Shown: positions 17,055 to 26,551 of the stretch, piece by piece
Layout of the letters: every line of letters begins with the position of its first letter
How positions within the stretch are numbered: position 1 is the stretch's first letter
From: Bacteroides acidifaciens
Lineage (GTDB): Bacteria > Bacteroidota > Bacteroidia > Bacteroidales > Bacteroidaceae
Reading direction: 5' to 3'
Assembly (NCBI RefSeq): GCF_903181435.1
Contig: NZ_CAEUHO010000001.1
Span: 1,302,001 to 1,366,000, forward strand
DNA: 64,000 nucleotides
Made by a program: the position numbers and the translations under genes
The notes under the pieces: model-generated
Seen by the model: only the letters and a program-made list of their open reading frames with translations
The model's database searches: none
Told to the model about the DNA's origin: nothing

Positions 17055-20000
17055 ATGCATAAATTCATAGACAATATAGTGGCTTTCTCGTTGAAGAATA
17101 AATTCTTTATTTTCTTCTGTACGGCGATTGCCGTTATAGCCGGGGTTGTCTCTTTCAAGCACACTCCGATAGATGCTTTCCCGGATGTGACAAATACGAA
17201 AGTGACGATTATCACGCAGTGGGCGGGACGCAGCGCGGAAGAAGTGGAGAAGTTCATCACGATTCCTATTGAAATAGCCATGAATCCGGTTCAAAAGAAA
17301 ACGGATATCCGTTCGACTACGCTTTTCGGGCTTTCAGTCATTAATGTTATGTTCGAAGACCGGGTAGATGATTTTACAGCCCGCCAGCAAGTATATAATT
17401 TGCTTAACGATGCCGATTTGCCGGATGGAGTGACACCGGAAGTGCAACCTTTGTATGGCCCCACGGGTGAGATTTTCCGCTATACGTTGCGCAGTGACAA
17501 ACGCAGCGTACGGGACTTGAAAACCATTCAGGATTGGGTGATTGAGCGTAATCTCCGTTCGGTGTCCGGTGTGGCGGATATTGTGAGTTTCGGCGGCGAG
17601 GTGAAAACTTTCGAGGTGAGCGTGAATCCTCACCAGTTGATTAATTACGGCATAACTTCTCTCGAACTTTATGACGCGATAGCCAAGAGCAATATCAACG
17701 TAGGGGGAGACGTGATTACCAAAAGCTCGCAAGCCTATGTGGTCCGCGGCATCGGTTTGATTAACGACTTGGATGAACTGCGGAATATTGTGGTGAAGAA
17801 CATCAACGGCACCCCGATTTTGGTAAAGAATCTTGCCGATGTGCACGAATCATGCCTGCCCCGTCTCGGACAGGTGGGACGGATGGATGAGGATGATGTC
17901 GTTCAAGGCATCGTAGTGATGCGGAAAGGGGAGAACCCGGGCGAGGTTATCGCCGGTTTGAAAGACAAGATAGAAGAATTGAATCAGAATGTGCTTCCGA
18001 AGGATGTGGAAATAGTCCCGTTCTATGACCGTGAGGATTTGGTCGACCTGGCTGTAAAGACGGTGACGCATAATTTGATTGAAGGAATATTATTGGTGAC
18101 CTTTATTGTTTTAATTTTCATGGCAGATTGGCGGACCACTGTGATTGTTGCTGTTGTCATCCCATTGGCTTTATTATTCGCATTCATCTGTTTACGTGCA
18201 ATGGGGATGTCCGCCAATCTGCTTTCTATGGGAGCCATCGACTTCGGTATCATTATTGACGGGGCTGTGGTGATGGTGGAGGGAGTATTTGTCGCCTTGG
18301 ACAAGAAAGCCAGACAGGTGGGAATGCCTGCTTTCAACGTGATGTCGAAAATGGGATTAATCCGTCATACGGCAAAGGACAAGGCGAAAGCGGTATTTTT
18401 CTCCAAACTGATTATCATTACAGCCCTGATTCCTATCTTCTCTTTTCAGAAAGTGGAAGGAAAGATGTTCTCGCCATTGGCGTACACGCTGGGCTTTGCT
18501 CTGTTGGGAGCCCTTATTTTTACGCTTACGTTAGTGCCGGTCATGTCTTCCATGTTGCTGAAGAAAAATGTTCGTGAGAAAAACAATCGTTTTGTCCATT
18601 TTATCAATACAAGATGTTCGGCTCTTTTTGATACATTCTATGCGCACAGAAAGCTGGCTATCGGACTGGCTACGGTGGTAGCGGGCATCGGCTTGTGGCT
18701 TTTCTCTTTCCTGGGGACGGAATTCCTTCCGCAGTTGAACGAAGGCTCTATCTATATCCGCGCCACTTTACCGCAAAGTATTTCATTGGATGAATCGGTG
18801 GCACTTGCCAATAAAATGAGGAGTAAGCTGCTGACATTCCCCGAAGTGCGGCAAGTATTGTCGCAGACCGGGCGACCGAATGACGGCACGGATGCTACCG
18901 GATTCTATAATATAGAATTTCATGTCGACATCTATCCCGAAAAGGAGTGGGATAGCAAGCTGACCAAGTTGCAGTTGATTGACAAGATGCAGGACGATTT
19001 ATCTATTTATCCCGGCATTGACTTTAACTTTTCCCAGCCGATTACGGATAATGTGGAAGAGGCTGCTTCCGGTGTGAAAGGTTCTATTGCTGTGAAGGTC
19101 TTCGGTAAAGACTTGTACGAGTCGGAAAAGTATGCGGTTCAGATTGAGAAGATTCTTGCTACGGTGCAGGGAATTGAGGATTTGGGAGTGATTCGGAATA
19201 TCGGTCAGCCGGAACTTCGTATCGAATTGAATGAACGGCAGTTGGCACGCTACGGGGTAGCCAAGGAAGATGTGCAGTCGATTATCGAGATGGCTATCGG
19301 CGGCAAATCAGCTTCACTGCTCTATGAAGATGAACGGAAATTCAACATCATGGTGAGATATAGCGAACAGTTCCGGCAGAATGAAGAAGAGATAGGCAAG
19401 ATACTGGTTCCGGCAATGGACGGGACGATGGTGCCTGTCAAGGAACTGGCGGATATAACGACCATTACAGGGCCGTTATTGATTTTCCGTGATAACCATG
19501 CACGCTTCTGCGCGGTGAAGTTCTCGGTGAGAGGGCGGGATATGGGTACGGCAGTTGCCGAGGCTCAGAAAAAGGTGGACACATCCGTACATCTGCCTGC
19601 AGGATATTCCTTGAAATGGACGGGTGATTTTGAAAACCAGCAACGGGCCACGAAGCGGCTGGCGCATGTAGTGCCTGTCAGTATCGCCATTATCTTTATC
19701 ATTCTGTTTATCCTCTTCTCTAATGCGAGAGATGCCGGACTGGTGTTGCTGAATGTACCGTTTGCGGCTGTCGGTGGGATTGTAGCTCTTCTGCTCACAC
19801 GGTTCAACTTCTCCATTTCGGCGGGTATCGGCTTCATAGCCTTGTTTGGTATCTGTATCCAGAACGGGGTGATTATGATATCCGATATTAAAGCGAATCT
19901 GAAACTGGGCTTCCCGTTGCAGGAAGCCACCAAAGAGGGAGTGCGTTCGCGTATCCGTCCTGTGATAATGACGGCGGCGATGGCAGCCATCGGTTTGATG

Positions 20001-20180
20001 CCCGCAGCCATGAGCCATGGTATTGGTTCGGAATCACAACGTCCGCTCGCGATTGTCATTATCGGCGGATTGATAGGAGCCACTTTTTTTGCATTGTTTA
20101 TTTTTCCTCTCATTGTAGAGGTGGTCTATGAACGGATGTTGTACGATAAAAACGGTAAGTTATTGCAAAGACGTATATAA
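17055..20180 (+). CDS. CzcA-type heavy-metal RND efflux permease
   Basis: Inner-membrane RND pump of the heavy-metal family, 1041 aa, full length. TM4 carries DFGIIIDGAVVMVEG (Asp396, Asp402, Glu409), which fits the DFG-x3-DGA-x3-VEN signature of divalent-cation pumps such as CzcA rather than the CusA (Cu/Ag) form. The final Asn of the motif is Gly. Other family marks: AFPDVTNTKVTI near residue 40, NEGSIYIRATLP, and the C-terminal RSRIRPVIMTAAMAAIGLMP. With the two upstream genes it forms a complete tripartite exporter, probably for Zn, Co, Cd or Ni. It is convergent with a two-component system. Confidence 0.92.
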   Translation: MHKFIDNIVAFSLKNKFFIFFCTAIAVIAGVVSFKHTPIDAFPDVTNTKVTIITQWAGRSAEEVEKFITIPIEIAMNPVQKKTDIRSTTLFGLSVINVMFEDRVDDFTARQQVYNLLNDADLPDGVTPEVQPLYGPTGEIFRYTLRSDKRSVRDLKTIQDWVIERNLRSVSGVADIVSFGGEVKTFEVSVNPHQLINYGITSLELYDAIAKSNINVGGDVITKSSQAYVVRGIGLINDLDELRNIVVKNINGTPILVKNLADVHESCLPRLGQVGRMDEDDVVQGIVVMRKGENPGEVIAGLKDKIEELNQNVLPKDVEIVPFYDREDLVDLAVKTVTHNLIEGILLVTFIVLIFMADWRTTVIVAVVIPLALLFAFICLRAMGMSANLLSMGAIDFGIIIDGAVVMVEGVFVALDKKARQVGMPAFNVMSKMGLIRHTAKDKAKAVFFSKLIIITALIPIFSFQKVEGKMFSPLAYTLGFALLGALIFTLTLVPVMSSMLLKKNVREKNNRFVHFINTRCSALFDTFYAHRKLAIGLATVVAGIGLWLFSFLGTEFLPQLNEGSIYIRATLPQSISLDESVALANKMRSKLLTFPEVRQVLSQTGRPNDGTDATGFYNIEFHVDIYPEKEWDSKLTKLQLIDKMQDDLSIYPGIDFNFSQPITDNVEEAASGVKGSIAVKVFGKDLYESEKYAVQIEKILATVQGIEDLGVIRNIGQPELRIELNERQLARYGVAKEDVQSIIEMAIGGKSASLLYEDERKFNIMVRYSEQFRQNEEEIGKILVPAMDGTMVPVKELADITTITGPLLIFRDNHARFCAVKFSVRGRDMGTAVAEAQKKVDTSVHLPAGYSLKWTGDFENQQRATKRLAHVVPVSIAIIFIILFILFSNARDAGLVLLNVPFAAVGGIVALLLTRFNFSISAGIGFIALFGICIQNGVIMISDIKANLKLGFPLQEATKEGVRSRIRPVIMTAAMAAIGLMPAAMSHGIGSESQRPLAIVIIGGLIGATFFALFIFPLIVEVVYERMLYDKNGKLLQRRI

Positions 20181-20275
20181 ATAATTTCATTATCTATTCT
20201 ATGAAAAAAACTCTCATAGATTAAATTGTATGTTTTCAGTAGGTAGAAGTGAGAAAGGGATAAAAGAGGGTGAAA

Positions 20276-21607
20276 TTAAAAAATCACCCGTACTTTTGTC
20301 CCTTTTTCTATTTCGGAAGATATCTCCAGTTTGCCGTTGTAGGCGGATATAATCTTCATTGTCAGGCTAAGTCCGATTCCTTGTCCTGTATAGTCGTGCG
20401 TGTTGCTGCCCCGGTAGAAGGACTGGAAGATATGCTCTATTTCTTCCTGTGGAATCCCGATTCCCCGGTCTTCTATTTCAACTATGGTTTGCTGGTTGGT
20501 ACGGGAAAGGGTAATATTCACTTCTTTTTCTGAATACTTGCAGGCATTATCTATGATATTCTTCAACGCTATTTTCAGCAGATAGGGATTGGCTTTTGCG
20601 GTGGCTTGTGCACCGGATTCCCGGATATGAAGCCGGATTCTGTCACAGTCTTCTGCCAAGTCAGTCAGTATATCCTGCAGAGGGATTTCTTCCATATTAT
20701 TTTTCAGCAGTTCCTCGTCCTGTCGGGAAAGGAAAAGAAGATGGCGTATCAGATTGGAAAGCCGTTTGCTTTCCGATGAAATCCGTTGCAGGGCTTCCAC
20801 ATATTCTCCGGTACTTCTTTCTTTGAGCAAACTGATTTCACACTCTCCCTGAATGGCGGTTATCGGGTTGTTCAACTCATGTGACGCATGGCTCACAAAG
20901 GATTTTTCCGCTTTAAAAGCGCTGTCCAGCCGGTCGAGCATACTGTTCAGAGTGACAATGATTTCTTCCAGTTCGTCATTGTTGCCTGTTTTTTTCAACC
21001 GCCGGTTGAGGCTGTTGGCACGTATCTTTTTCAGTTCTCTCAATATATGTTGCAGGGGAACCAGGATACGCCCCGAATATACCTTGCCTATAAAATATAT
21101 CAGTACGGAACTGAACAACACCAGGAATATGGAAAGCAGCAGCAGATGTTCTTGAATCTCTGCTCCGTAAGCATTGCGGGACATGACAAGAACGATGAAG
21201 TTTCCTTCGTTGTCGGGATAATAGAGGGCTGCCCCCAACTGGTCTTTGTATTTGAAAGAGACGGGAGTACTTTCTTTACCGGCTAGAAGAGATGTCTGTT
21301 GCTGCCGGGTGAGATACTTGTTCAGCGTGTCGCGTACTTCGGAGAGGCTGTCCATGTTCAGGAGAATTTCATGGGCTTCGGGCAACAGCTCGTCATATTT
21401 GCGTTGGATAAGCTGGTAGCTCTGTTCGTCCACTTCGTCTTTCTCCCAATGTTTCTGCGCGGTCAGGTAGGCTTTTTCGCAAAGATAGGAAGTATAGAGC
21501 CGGTTAATATACTGTGTGCTGAAAATATAGAATACAGCAATAATGATAACAGTGGTCAGCACGCTGACTAATGTATAGAAAAGAGCTATTTTAGAACCTA
21601 CTTTCAT
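20276..21607 (-). CDS. Sensor histidine kinase (CusS/BaeS type)
   Basis: Membrane sensor kinase of 443 aa, with two transmembrane helices (about 6-29 and 152-175) around a periplasmic sensing domain, a HAMP region (GRILVPLQHILREL), the phosphoacceptor box SHASHELNNPITAI (His near 242), and a C-terminal ATPase domain with N box (NIIDNACKYSE), G1 (EDRGIGIP) and G2 (GQGIGLSL). It is the second gene of a regulator-kinase operon (24-bp gap). Its position next to czcCBA suggests that it senses periplasmic metal; this is inference. Confidence 0.9.
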   Translation of the reverse strand: MKVGSKIALFYTLVSVLTTVIIIAVFYIFSTQYINRLYTSYLCEKAYLTAQKHWEKDEVDEQSYQLIQRKYDELLPEAHEILLNMDSLSEVRDTLNKYLTRQQQTSLLAGKESTPVSFKYKDQLGAALYYPDNEGNFIVLVMSRNAYGAEIQEHLLLLSIFLVLFSSVLIYFIGKVYSGRILVPLQHILRELKKIRANSLNRRLKKTGNNDELEEIIVTLNSMLDRLDSAFKAEKSFVSHASHELNNPITAIQGECEISLLKERSTGEYVEALQRISSESKRLSNLIRHLLFLSRQDEELLKNNMEEIPLQDILTDLAEDCDRIRLHIRESGAQATAKANPYLLKIALKNIIDNACKYSEKEVNITLSRTNQQTIVEIEDRGIGIPQEEIEHIFQSFYRGSNTHDYTGQGIGLSLTMKIISAYNGKLEISSEIEKGTKVRVIF

Positions 21608-21630
21608 ATTTCTGCCGATGGGTGACTCGT

Positions 21631-22305
21631 TTAAGTATTCATGATATATCCCAATCCTACTACCGTATGAATCAGCTTCTTATCGAAATCACGGTCTATC
21701 TTTACCCGGAGATAGTTTACGTAGACATCCACGATATTGGTATTCGTATCGAAGTTCTTGTCCCACACATCTTTGAGCAGGGTGATGCGTGAGAGAGCCA
21801 CTCCTTGATGAGTCATGAAATATTCGAGCAGGCGGTATTCCTTGACGGTAAGTTCGATGTCTATATCACCTCTTTTGGCTTTGCGGGTATTACAATCCAA
21901 TATCAGGTCGCCACAAACCAGTTGGTTGGCAGTAATCTCTTTGCCGCGTCGCAGCAGTGCCTTGATACGTGCTTCCAGTTCCTGAAAGCTGAAAGGCTTG
22001 ACAAGGTAATCGTCCGCTCCCGCATCCAGTCCTTTGACAATGTCTTCCGTTGTGCCCAGGGCTGTCAGCATAATGACGGGAGTCTGATAGCCGAACATCT
22101 GACGGTAGAGATGGCAGAGTTCCAGCCCGTTTATCTTCGGCATAATGATGTCCAGTATTAAAAGGTCGAAAGGCTCTTCCTGAAGGATTTTCCAACCGGT
22201 GTTGCCATCGTGACAGACGCTTACCGTATGTCCGAACTCTTTCAGCCCCCGTTCAATAAAGGAGGCGATATTTATTTCATCTTCAACCAATAGTATCTTT
22301 GCCAT
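21631..22305 (-). CDS. OmpR/PhoB-family response regulator
   Basis: DNA-binding response regulator, 224 aa. The receiver domain has ILLVEDE, the phosphoacceptor in LLILDIIMP (Asp near 51) and the KPF switch (VKPFSFQEL). The C-terminal winged helix has the signature ELTVKEYRLLEYF and NIVDVYVNYLRVKID. I place the start at the ATG at 22305, directly before AKILLVEDE; the longer frame adds 22 non-conserved codons overlapping the promoter. It probably controls the czc operon, where a TTCTAATC direct repeat is found. Confidence 0.92.
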   Translation of the reverse strand: MAKILLVEDEINIASFIERGLKEFGHTVSVCHDGNTGWKILQEEPFDLLILDIIMPKINGLELCHLYRQMFGYQTPVIMLTALGTTEDIVKGLDAGADDYLVKPFSFQELEARIKALLRRGKEITANQLVCGDLILDCNTRKAKRGDIDIELTVKEYRLLEYFMTHQGVALSRITLLKDVWDKNFDTNTNIVDVYVNYLRVKIDRDFDKKLIHTVVGLGYIMNT

Positions 22306-22324
22306 AATCGTACACTGTTTCGTG

Positions 22325-22355
22325 CAAAGATACTTTTTCTTTGCATTTGGCGAAA
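22325..22355 (-). promoter_or_regulatory. Promoter for the response regulator-kinase operon
   Basis: On the minus strand TATCTTTG (22332 to 22325) is preceded by 19 nt and TTTC, one base from the -33 TTTG. The -7 box is also part of a perfect 7-bp inverted repeat GCAAAGA/TCTTTGC (22323-22343). Confidence 0.55.
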
Positions 22356-22422
22356 GAAATCCGCCTGACATTTAAGTGTTTCTTATTTCTGAATTGTATT
22401 ATCTATAAACAATAGATATGCT

Positions 22423-24432
22423 ATGAAAATAAATCATTTAGTCGGAGCTTTTCTGTGTATGCTGGGTTGTTATGCGTGTAGCAGTCCGAAAACAGAGGTC
22501 AAATCACCGGACGGTCATATTAAAATGTCCTTTACAGTAGACGAAAGCGGCAGACCACTCTATAACGTTTCAGTAGGTGACTCATTATTCATTGAAAATT
22601 CAGCGATGGGCTTCACGGAAGCCAACGGAGTATCCCTGGCAGACGGTTTCCAAATAAAAAGTACGACTTTTGACAGCAAGGACGAGACTTGGACACAGCC
22701 TTGGGGAGAGAATAAGACAAATCGGAACCATTATAATGAAATGGCAGTTAACCTGACTAACGGAAGCCGGGTGGAACTGACCCTTCGTTTCCGTGTATTC
22801 GATGATGGAGTGGGATTCCGCTATGAATATAGCGTCCCCACAACAGATTCGTTGATGATAACCGATGAACTGACTACTTTCCGTTTCCGTCAGGATGGCA
22901 CTTCCTGGTCGATTCCCGCCAGTGCGGAAACCTATGAGTTGCTTTATAAGCAGCAACCTGTTTCCGAGGTAGAAACAGCAAATACTCCTTTTACTTTCAA
23001 AACGGCAGACGGCGTGTATGGCAGTATTCATGAAGCAGCTTTGTATGATTTCTCCGAAATGACTTTGAAGCAGATGGGAAATTATACATTGAAAGCGGAA
23101 CTTGCTCCATGGCCTGACGGCATCAAGGTGCGCAAAGGGAACCAGTTTACTACTTCCTGGCGTACCATTCAGATTGCTTCCGAAGCTGTGGGGCTAATCA
23201 ACTCTTCACTGATTCTGAATCTGAACGAGCCTTGCGTACTGGAGACTACCGACTGGATTCGTCCGTTGAAATATGTCGGTGTATGGTGGGGAATGCATCT
23301 CGGCGTAGAAACTTGGAAGATGGACGAACGCCACGGTGCCACCACTGCCAACGCTAAGAAATATATCGACTTCGCAGCCGCCAACAACATCGAAGGCGTT
23401 CTGTTCGAAGGTTGGAACGAAGGTTGGGAGAGCTGGGGCGGTATGCAGAACTTCGATTTTACAAAACCCTATGCTGATTTTGATATTGACGAGATAGTCC
23501 GTTATGCCAAGGAGAAAGGCATTGAAATCATCGGGCATCATGAGACAGGCGGAAATATTCCGAATTATGAGAGTCAGATGGATAATGCCATGCAATGGTA
23601 CACCGACCACGGTATTTCTATACTGAAAACCGGTTATGCGGGAGCTTTCCCGAACGGACTTTCACACCATGGACAGTATGGAGTCAACCACTATCAGAAA
23701 GTGGTGGAAACGGCTGCCCGTCACAAAATGACACTGGATGCGCACGAACCGATTAAGGATACCGGTATCCGTCGTACATGGCCCAATATGATGACTCGTG
23801 AAGGCGCCCGGGGGATGGAATGGAACGCATGGAGTGAGGGCAACCCACCGTCTCATCATGTGATGCTTCCTTTTACCCGCCTGTTGTCAGGTCCGATGGA
23901 TTATACGCCGGGCACTTTTGATATCCTGTTCTTGCAGACCAAAGATTCTCCCCGCCGTCAGAAATGGAATGACCAGGATAAGGGAAACAGCCGTGTGAAT
24001 ACCACTTTGGCAAAACAGATAGCCAACTGGGTGATTCTGTATTCTCCCCTGCAAATGGCTTCTGATATGATTGAACATTATGAAGGGCATCCTGCTTTTC
24101 AGTTCTTCCGTGACTTTGACCCGGATTGTGACGAGTCGAAAGCATTGGCGGGTGAACCGGGAGAATTCGTAGTAGTTGTGCGTAAAGCAAAAGGCAACTA
24201 TTTCCTGGGAGCAGCTACCGATGAGAAGCCGCGCACACTGGAAATAAGACTGGATTTCCTGGAACCGGGCAAGCAGTACAAAGCCACCATCTATGCCGAC
24301 GGGGAAAAGGCGGATTGGAAAACGAATCCTACGGATTATCAGATAACGGAGCAAACGGTGACTTCTGAAAATGTATTGACGGTACGGATGGCTGCCGGCG
24401 GTGGACAGGCTGTTTCATTCATGCCGCTTTGA
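22423..24432 (+). CDS. GH97 glycoside hydrolase, SusB-like inverting alpha-glucosidase type
   Basis: Lipoprotein alpha-glycosidase of family GH97, 669 aa. The N-terminus has a lipoprotein signal (MLGCYACSS; Cys16 or Cys19). Then follow the N-terminal beta-sandwich (KSPDGHIKMSFTVDESG), a TIM barrel (about 270-560) and a C-terminal beta domain. Glutamates that match catalytic or calcium-binding ones in SusB are Glu374 (HHETGG), Glu442 (DAHEP), Glu460 and Glu466 (REGARGMEW). The residue that is Asp in retaining members is Gly404 (LKTGYAG), so this enzyme should be of the inverting, alpha-glucosidase type. No susC/susD genes are nearby, so it is not part of an obvious polysaccharide locus. Acts in the periplasm or at the outer membrane. 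Confidence 0.92.
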   Translation: MKINHLVGAFLCMLGCYACSSPKTEVKSPDGHIKMSFTVDESGRPLYNVSVGDSLFIENSAMGFTEANGVSLADGFQIKSTTFDSKDETWTQPWGENKTNRNHYNEMAVNLTNGSRVELTLRFRVFDDGVGFRYEYSVPTTDSLMITDELTTFRFRQDGTSWSIPASAETYELLYKQQPVSEVETANTPFTFKTADGVYGSIHEAALYDFSEMTLKQMGNYTLKAELAPWPDGIKVRKGNQFTTSWRTIQIASEAVGLINSSLILNLNEPCVLETTDWIRPLKYVGVWWGMHLGVETWKMDERHGATTANAKKYIDFAAANNIEGVLFEGWNEGWESWGGMQNFDFTKPYADFDIDEIVRYAKEKGIEIIGHHETGGNIPNYESQMDNAMQWYTDHGISILKTGYAGAFPNGLSHHGQYGVNHYQKVVETAARHKMTLDAHEPIKDTGIRRTWPNMMTREGARGMEWNAWSEGNPPSHHVMLPFTRLLSGPMDYTPGTFDILFLQTKDSPRRQKWNDQDKGNSRVNTTLAKQIANWVILYSPLQMASDMIEHYEGHPAFQFFRDFDPDCDESKALAGEPGEFVVVVRKAKGNYFLGAATDEKPRTLEIRLDFLEPGKQYKATIYADGEKADWKTNPTDYQITEQTVTSENVLTVRMAAGGGQAVSFMPL

Positions 24433-24550
24433 TTCGGAACAAATAGAATATTAGATTAGGTCAATAATAATGGAGATAGGTTTAGTTTTGAGGTAAGAAG
24501 ATTGTTTGGAAGATAAACAGATATAAATAAAGTTGGTTAAGAGGTTAGGA

Positions 24551-24587
24551 AAAACGGTGGACAGCACTTGTGGCTGTTCACCGTTTT
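24551..24587 (+). terminator. Terminator after the GH97 gene
   Basis: A 14-bp stem, AAAACGGTGGACAG (24551-24564) with CTGTTCACCGTTTT (24574-24587), one G-U pair, 9-nt loop, followed by a T-rich stretch (GGTTTTTAAC). Confidence 0.8.
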
Positions 24588-24626
24588 GGTTTTTAACTTA
24601 ATCTTATGGTTTATGATATCACTGCA

Positions 24627-26306
24627 TTATCCTTTCGCTTCCTGATACATAAAGCGTTTGATAGACTTTTTCGCAGTCTTTTCAAATTCTTCGAAATGGA
24701 TTTTTATTTTGCTTATCTGCGAGTAGTTGGGAAGTTGCTGGTTCAGTTCGATACGGTTCTGTTCCATCACCTTCTGAATGTCTTCCTGTTGCAATCCATG
24801 GGCGAAAGCATCGTCAAAGTCCGGGTAGATGAGAGCCACCAGTTTCTCCTGCTGCAAGACGATGACTGATTCCGATATGTACGGCAGGTTGTTCAGCTTG
24901 CTTTCAATCTCTTCGGGGTAGATATTTTGTCCGCTCGAAGTAAGGAGCAGGTTCTTGCTGCGGCCACGGACGGTTATATATCCTTCTTCGTCCATTGTGC
25001 CGAGGTCGCCTGTATGCAACCAGCCGTGTACATCAATGATTTGTGAGGTAGCTTCAGGATTTTTATAGTATCCCAGCATCATATTCATTCCTCTGCAAAT
25101 GATTTCTCCGGCATGTGTTTGGGGATTCGGCGAATCAATCTTTACTTCCATGCGTGTCGTTGCCTTTCCGCAGGAAGCGAGTTTCAGCGTCTCCCAACGG
25201 CTGGAGCAGATAATCGGACCGCATTCGGTCATACCGTATGCGATGGTATAGGGGAATCCAATCTTTTTGAGGAAAGCTTCCACCTCGGCGTTGAAAGGAG
25301 CACCGCCGACAATGATTTCGTCAAAGTTTCCGCCGAAGATTTCCATAGCCGCCTGGCGTGCCAAAGACTTAATCTTATCATTGACGATAGGTACTTTAAG
25401 CAACAGCTTGCCAATCTTGCTGTCTACTTTGGGCAGGATATCCTTCTTGATAATCTTCTCTACAATCAAGGGTACACAAGAGATAACTCTCGGCTTAATC
25501 TCTGCGAACGATTGGGCAATAATTTTCGGAGACGGCATACGTGTCAGGAAGTAGATATGTGCACCTGCCGAGAATCCGTACAGGAAGTCGTACACCATAC
25601 CGAACACATGTCCCATGGGAAGCATGGAAACGATATTGTCTCCCGGTTTGACGGGAAGCATTTCGAAACAATAAGTCACGTTCGACCAGATACTACGGTA
25701 GGGGAGCATGACTCCTTTTGAATAGCCCGTAGTGCCCGAAGTGTAATTGATGATAGCCAGTTCTTCCGGTTTGTCTTTCCGGTAACAGATATGTTCCGGT
25801 CGGAAATTCTTGGGATACCGCTGGCCGTAAATGGCGTTCCGGTGTTCGAAAGCATAGGTGAGCTTTTCATTGCGTGATACCAGGGCGGAGAAGTCGGTCA
25901 ATAGAGCGATGCCTTCCAGTAAGGGCATGGCATCCTCGTTCAGGTTTTCCCATGCCTGGTCGCCTACAAAAAGTAATTTAGCTTCGGAATGGTTGACGAT
26001 ATTATGAATGTTGTCCGCTTTGAATTCGTGCAGGATAGGCACAATGACAGCTCCATAGGTAATAGTTGCCAGAAAAGTAACCGCCCAATGGGCACTGTTT
26101 CGTCCGCAGACTGCTATCTTATCTCCAGGCTGGATTCCTGCGCTTTCCAGGACGATGTGAAATTTGGCGATTTTACGCGCTACGTCTTTATATTGAAGGG
26201 TGATTCCTTTATAGTCAGTTAAGGCATCTCTATCCCAGTTTTTGATGATGCTTTGCTCAATATAATCAATGAACTGATATTCTTGTTCCATTCGATTCTT
26301 GCACAT
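24627..26306 (-). CDS. AMP-dependent acyl-CoA synthetase (long-chain fatty acid-CoA ligase family)
   Basis: ANL-superfamily adenylate-forming enzyme, 559 aa, which activates a carboxylate (probably a fatty acid) with ATP and CoA. Motifs: the phosphate-binding loop INYTSGTTGYSKGVML (about residues 188-203), the A5-like YGMTECGP, the GDLG hinge region (HTGDLGTMDEEGY) and the C-terminal lysine region SGQNIYPEEIE. It has no signal peptide. Start is ATG 26306, with ATG 26291 as an alternative. A minus-strand -7 box TAAATTTG (26330 to 26323) lies just upstream. Substrate chain length cannot be told. Confidence 0.9.
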   Translation of the reverse strand: MCKNRMEQEYQFIDYIEQSIIKNWDRDALTDYKGITLQYKDVARKIAKFHIVLESAGIQPGDKIAVCGRNSAHWAVTFLATITYGAVIVPILHEFKADNIHNIVNHSEAKLLFVGDQAWENLNEDAMPLLEGIALLTDFSALVSRNEKLTYAFEHRNAIYGQRYPKNFRPEHICYRKDKPEELAIINYTSGTTGYSKGVMLPYRSIWSNVTYCFEMLPVKPGDNIVSMLPMGHVFGMVYDFLYGFSAGAHIYFLTRMPSPKIIAQSFAEIKPRVISCVPLIVEKIIKKDILPKVDSKIGKLLLKVPIVNDKIKSLARQAAMEIFGGNFDEIIVGGAPFNAEVEAFLKKIGFPYTIAYGMTECGPIICSSRWETLKLASCGKATTRMEVKIDSPNPQTHAGEIICRGMNMMLGYYKNPEATSQIIDVHGWLHTGDLGTMDEEGYITVRGRSKNLLLTSSGQNIYPEEIESKLNNLPYISESVIVLQQEKLVALIYPDFDDAFAHGLQQEDIQKVMEQNRIELNQQLPNYSQISKIKIHFEEFEKTAKKSIKRFMYQEAKG

Positions 26307-26322
26307 TTAGTTTAAAACTGCG

Positions 26323-26353
26323 CAAATTTAATATTTCATAACTGTAACCCGAA
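26323..26353 (-). promoter_or_regulatory. Promoter for the acyl-CoA synthetase gene
   Basis: Minus-strand TAAATTTG (26330 to 26323) with TTCG 19 nt upstream (one mismatch to TTTG). The transcript would start close to the start codon at 26306. Confidence 0.45.
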
Positions 26354-26551
26354 TTTTAAATTTAAGTTTTACGGTTAATTAACGGAGGTTGTCTGAACAA
26401 TATTTTCCATTGATAGACGGGCTTTTTTGGTTTCTTCCTTCTAACTCATTCATTGATACGGCTGAAGCGTTAAGGGGGTATCGTTCACGTAATCCGTGCC
26501 TAAATATTAAGTTATATAAAGAGTTCCGGCAAATCTTTTCAGAGAGTATGC

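Noticed and set aside
20196..20221. Terminator between czcA and the kinase
   Set aside because: TCTATGA/TCATAGA is only 7 bp and AT-rich, without a T tract; too weak to call.
24606..24869. Small frame after the GH97 gene on the plus strand
   Set aside because: Antisense to the C-terminus of the acyl-CoA synthetase; no independent support.
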